64,000 nucleotides of DNA, taken from positions 1 through 64,000 of the forward strand of contig NZ_BBIQ01000007.1 of the NCBI RefSeq assembly GCF_000730565.1, given 5' to 3'. A model generated the notes under the pieces. It saw only the letters and a program-made list of their open reading frames with translations. It made no database searches and had not been told where the DNA came from. The DNA is from Pseudomonas fulva NBRC 16637 = DSM 17717. Its GTDB lineage: Bacteria; Pseudomonadota; Gammaproteobacteria; Pseudomonadales; Pseudomonadaceae. Numbering within the stretch: position 1 is the first letter of the stretch; each line of letters begins with the position of its first letter. Positions 63,901-64,000 of the stretch are shown here, piece by piece. The position numbers and the translations under genes are program-made.

Positions 63901-64000
63901 TTAGGCGTGCACGCTCCATTGACAGTCGCCCGCCTCAATCGGCAAATCGTCGATCGCATGAATCATCCCGCTGTCCAGAGCTTCTTGTGGGCCAAGGATC
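63901..64000 (-). CDS. C-terminal end of a ClpP/crotonase-like protein (partial)
   Basis: 33 codons enter from the right edge and stop at TAA 63901-63903. 'ILGPQEALDSGMIHAID' resembles the last helix of ClpP-type serine proteases ('SAEEA...GLVD.I') or of enoyl-CoA hydratases. The short tail ends '...QWSVHA'. Too little is in the window to decide. Confidence 0.5.
   Translation of the reverse strand, partial: ILGPQEALDSGMIHAIDDLPIEAGDCQWSVHA

Overview
The window looks like chromosome from a Pseudomonas of the putida type. The evidence is high-GC coding DNA, Pseudomonas-style intergenic sequence, a complete type VI secretion (T6SS) locus, IS elements of the kinds common in that genus, and small proteins (KGG repeat, DUF6555-like) typical of it. 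Species and strain cannot be read from this stretch.

Region 1 (1-23.4 kb, all minus strand) is one long T6SS locus. In transcription order it reads: uncharacterised T6SS-linked gene, tssB, tssC, tssE, tssF, tssG, clpV (tssH), tssJ, tssK, tssL, tssM, tagF, a second shorter TssM-like gene ending in an OmpA domain, hcp, tssA, PAAR, a thiolase-like gene, a lipoprotein gene and the 5' end of vgrG, which leaves the window. Many junctions overlap by 1-4 bases. Every core component is present. No Fha or PpkA/PppA-type gene is seen, and TssL lacks a peptidoglycan-binding domain, so the OmpA domain on the second TssM-like protein is the likely cell-wall anchor. hcp sits between two strong hairpins, which suggests its mRNA is treated separately.

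Region 2 (23.4-27.3 kb) holds a TTG-started MFS transporter behind a 10-bp inverted repeat, a TetR regulator, and an orphan minus-strand gene of unknown function.

Region 3 (27.3-51.3 kb) is a mosaic accessory island. Two 947-bp IS5-family copies in inverted orientation bracket a uracil-DNA-glycosylase-like gene, its partner gene and a decayed exoribonuclease. Next comes a two-gene module that is the best candidate for an undescribed defence system: a 1661-residue protein with a NERD nuclease-like domain, two tandem kinase-like domains and a superfamily 1 helicase, translationally coupled to a 518-residue partner. Ankyrin and unknown genes follow. Then come an IS3-family element inserted in a broken tyrosine recombinase, and a divergent KfrA-like coiled-coil gene frameshifted by a 7-bp tandem duplication. 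Those last two genes are arranged like the tnpS-tnpT cointegrate-resolution module of Tn4651-family transposons. An intact HxlR-controlled oxidoreductase operon (MDR quinone oxidoreductase, LLM flavin monooxygenase, DUF1993) lies between these remnants and two more broken integrases. The island closes with spaced direct repeats that resemble a multi-site transposon end.

Region 4 (51.5-64 kb) returns to ordinary chromosome: a methyltransferase, an MFS plus ArsB-type permease operon, a broken XRE regulator, a small lipoprotein, a convergent hybrid histidine kinase with a divergent LuxR-type response regulator, a 56-residue acidic protein, DUF6555-like and KGG stress proteins, a very large CheB-CheR-PAS-kinase-receiver fusion, a Nudix hydrolase, and the 3' end of a ClpP/crotonase-like gene.
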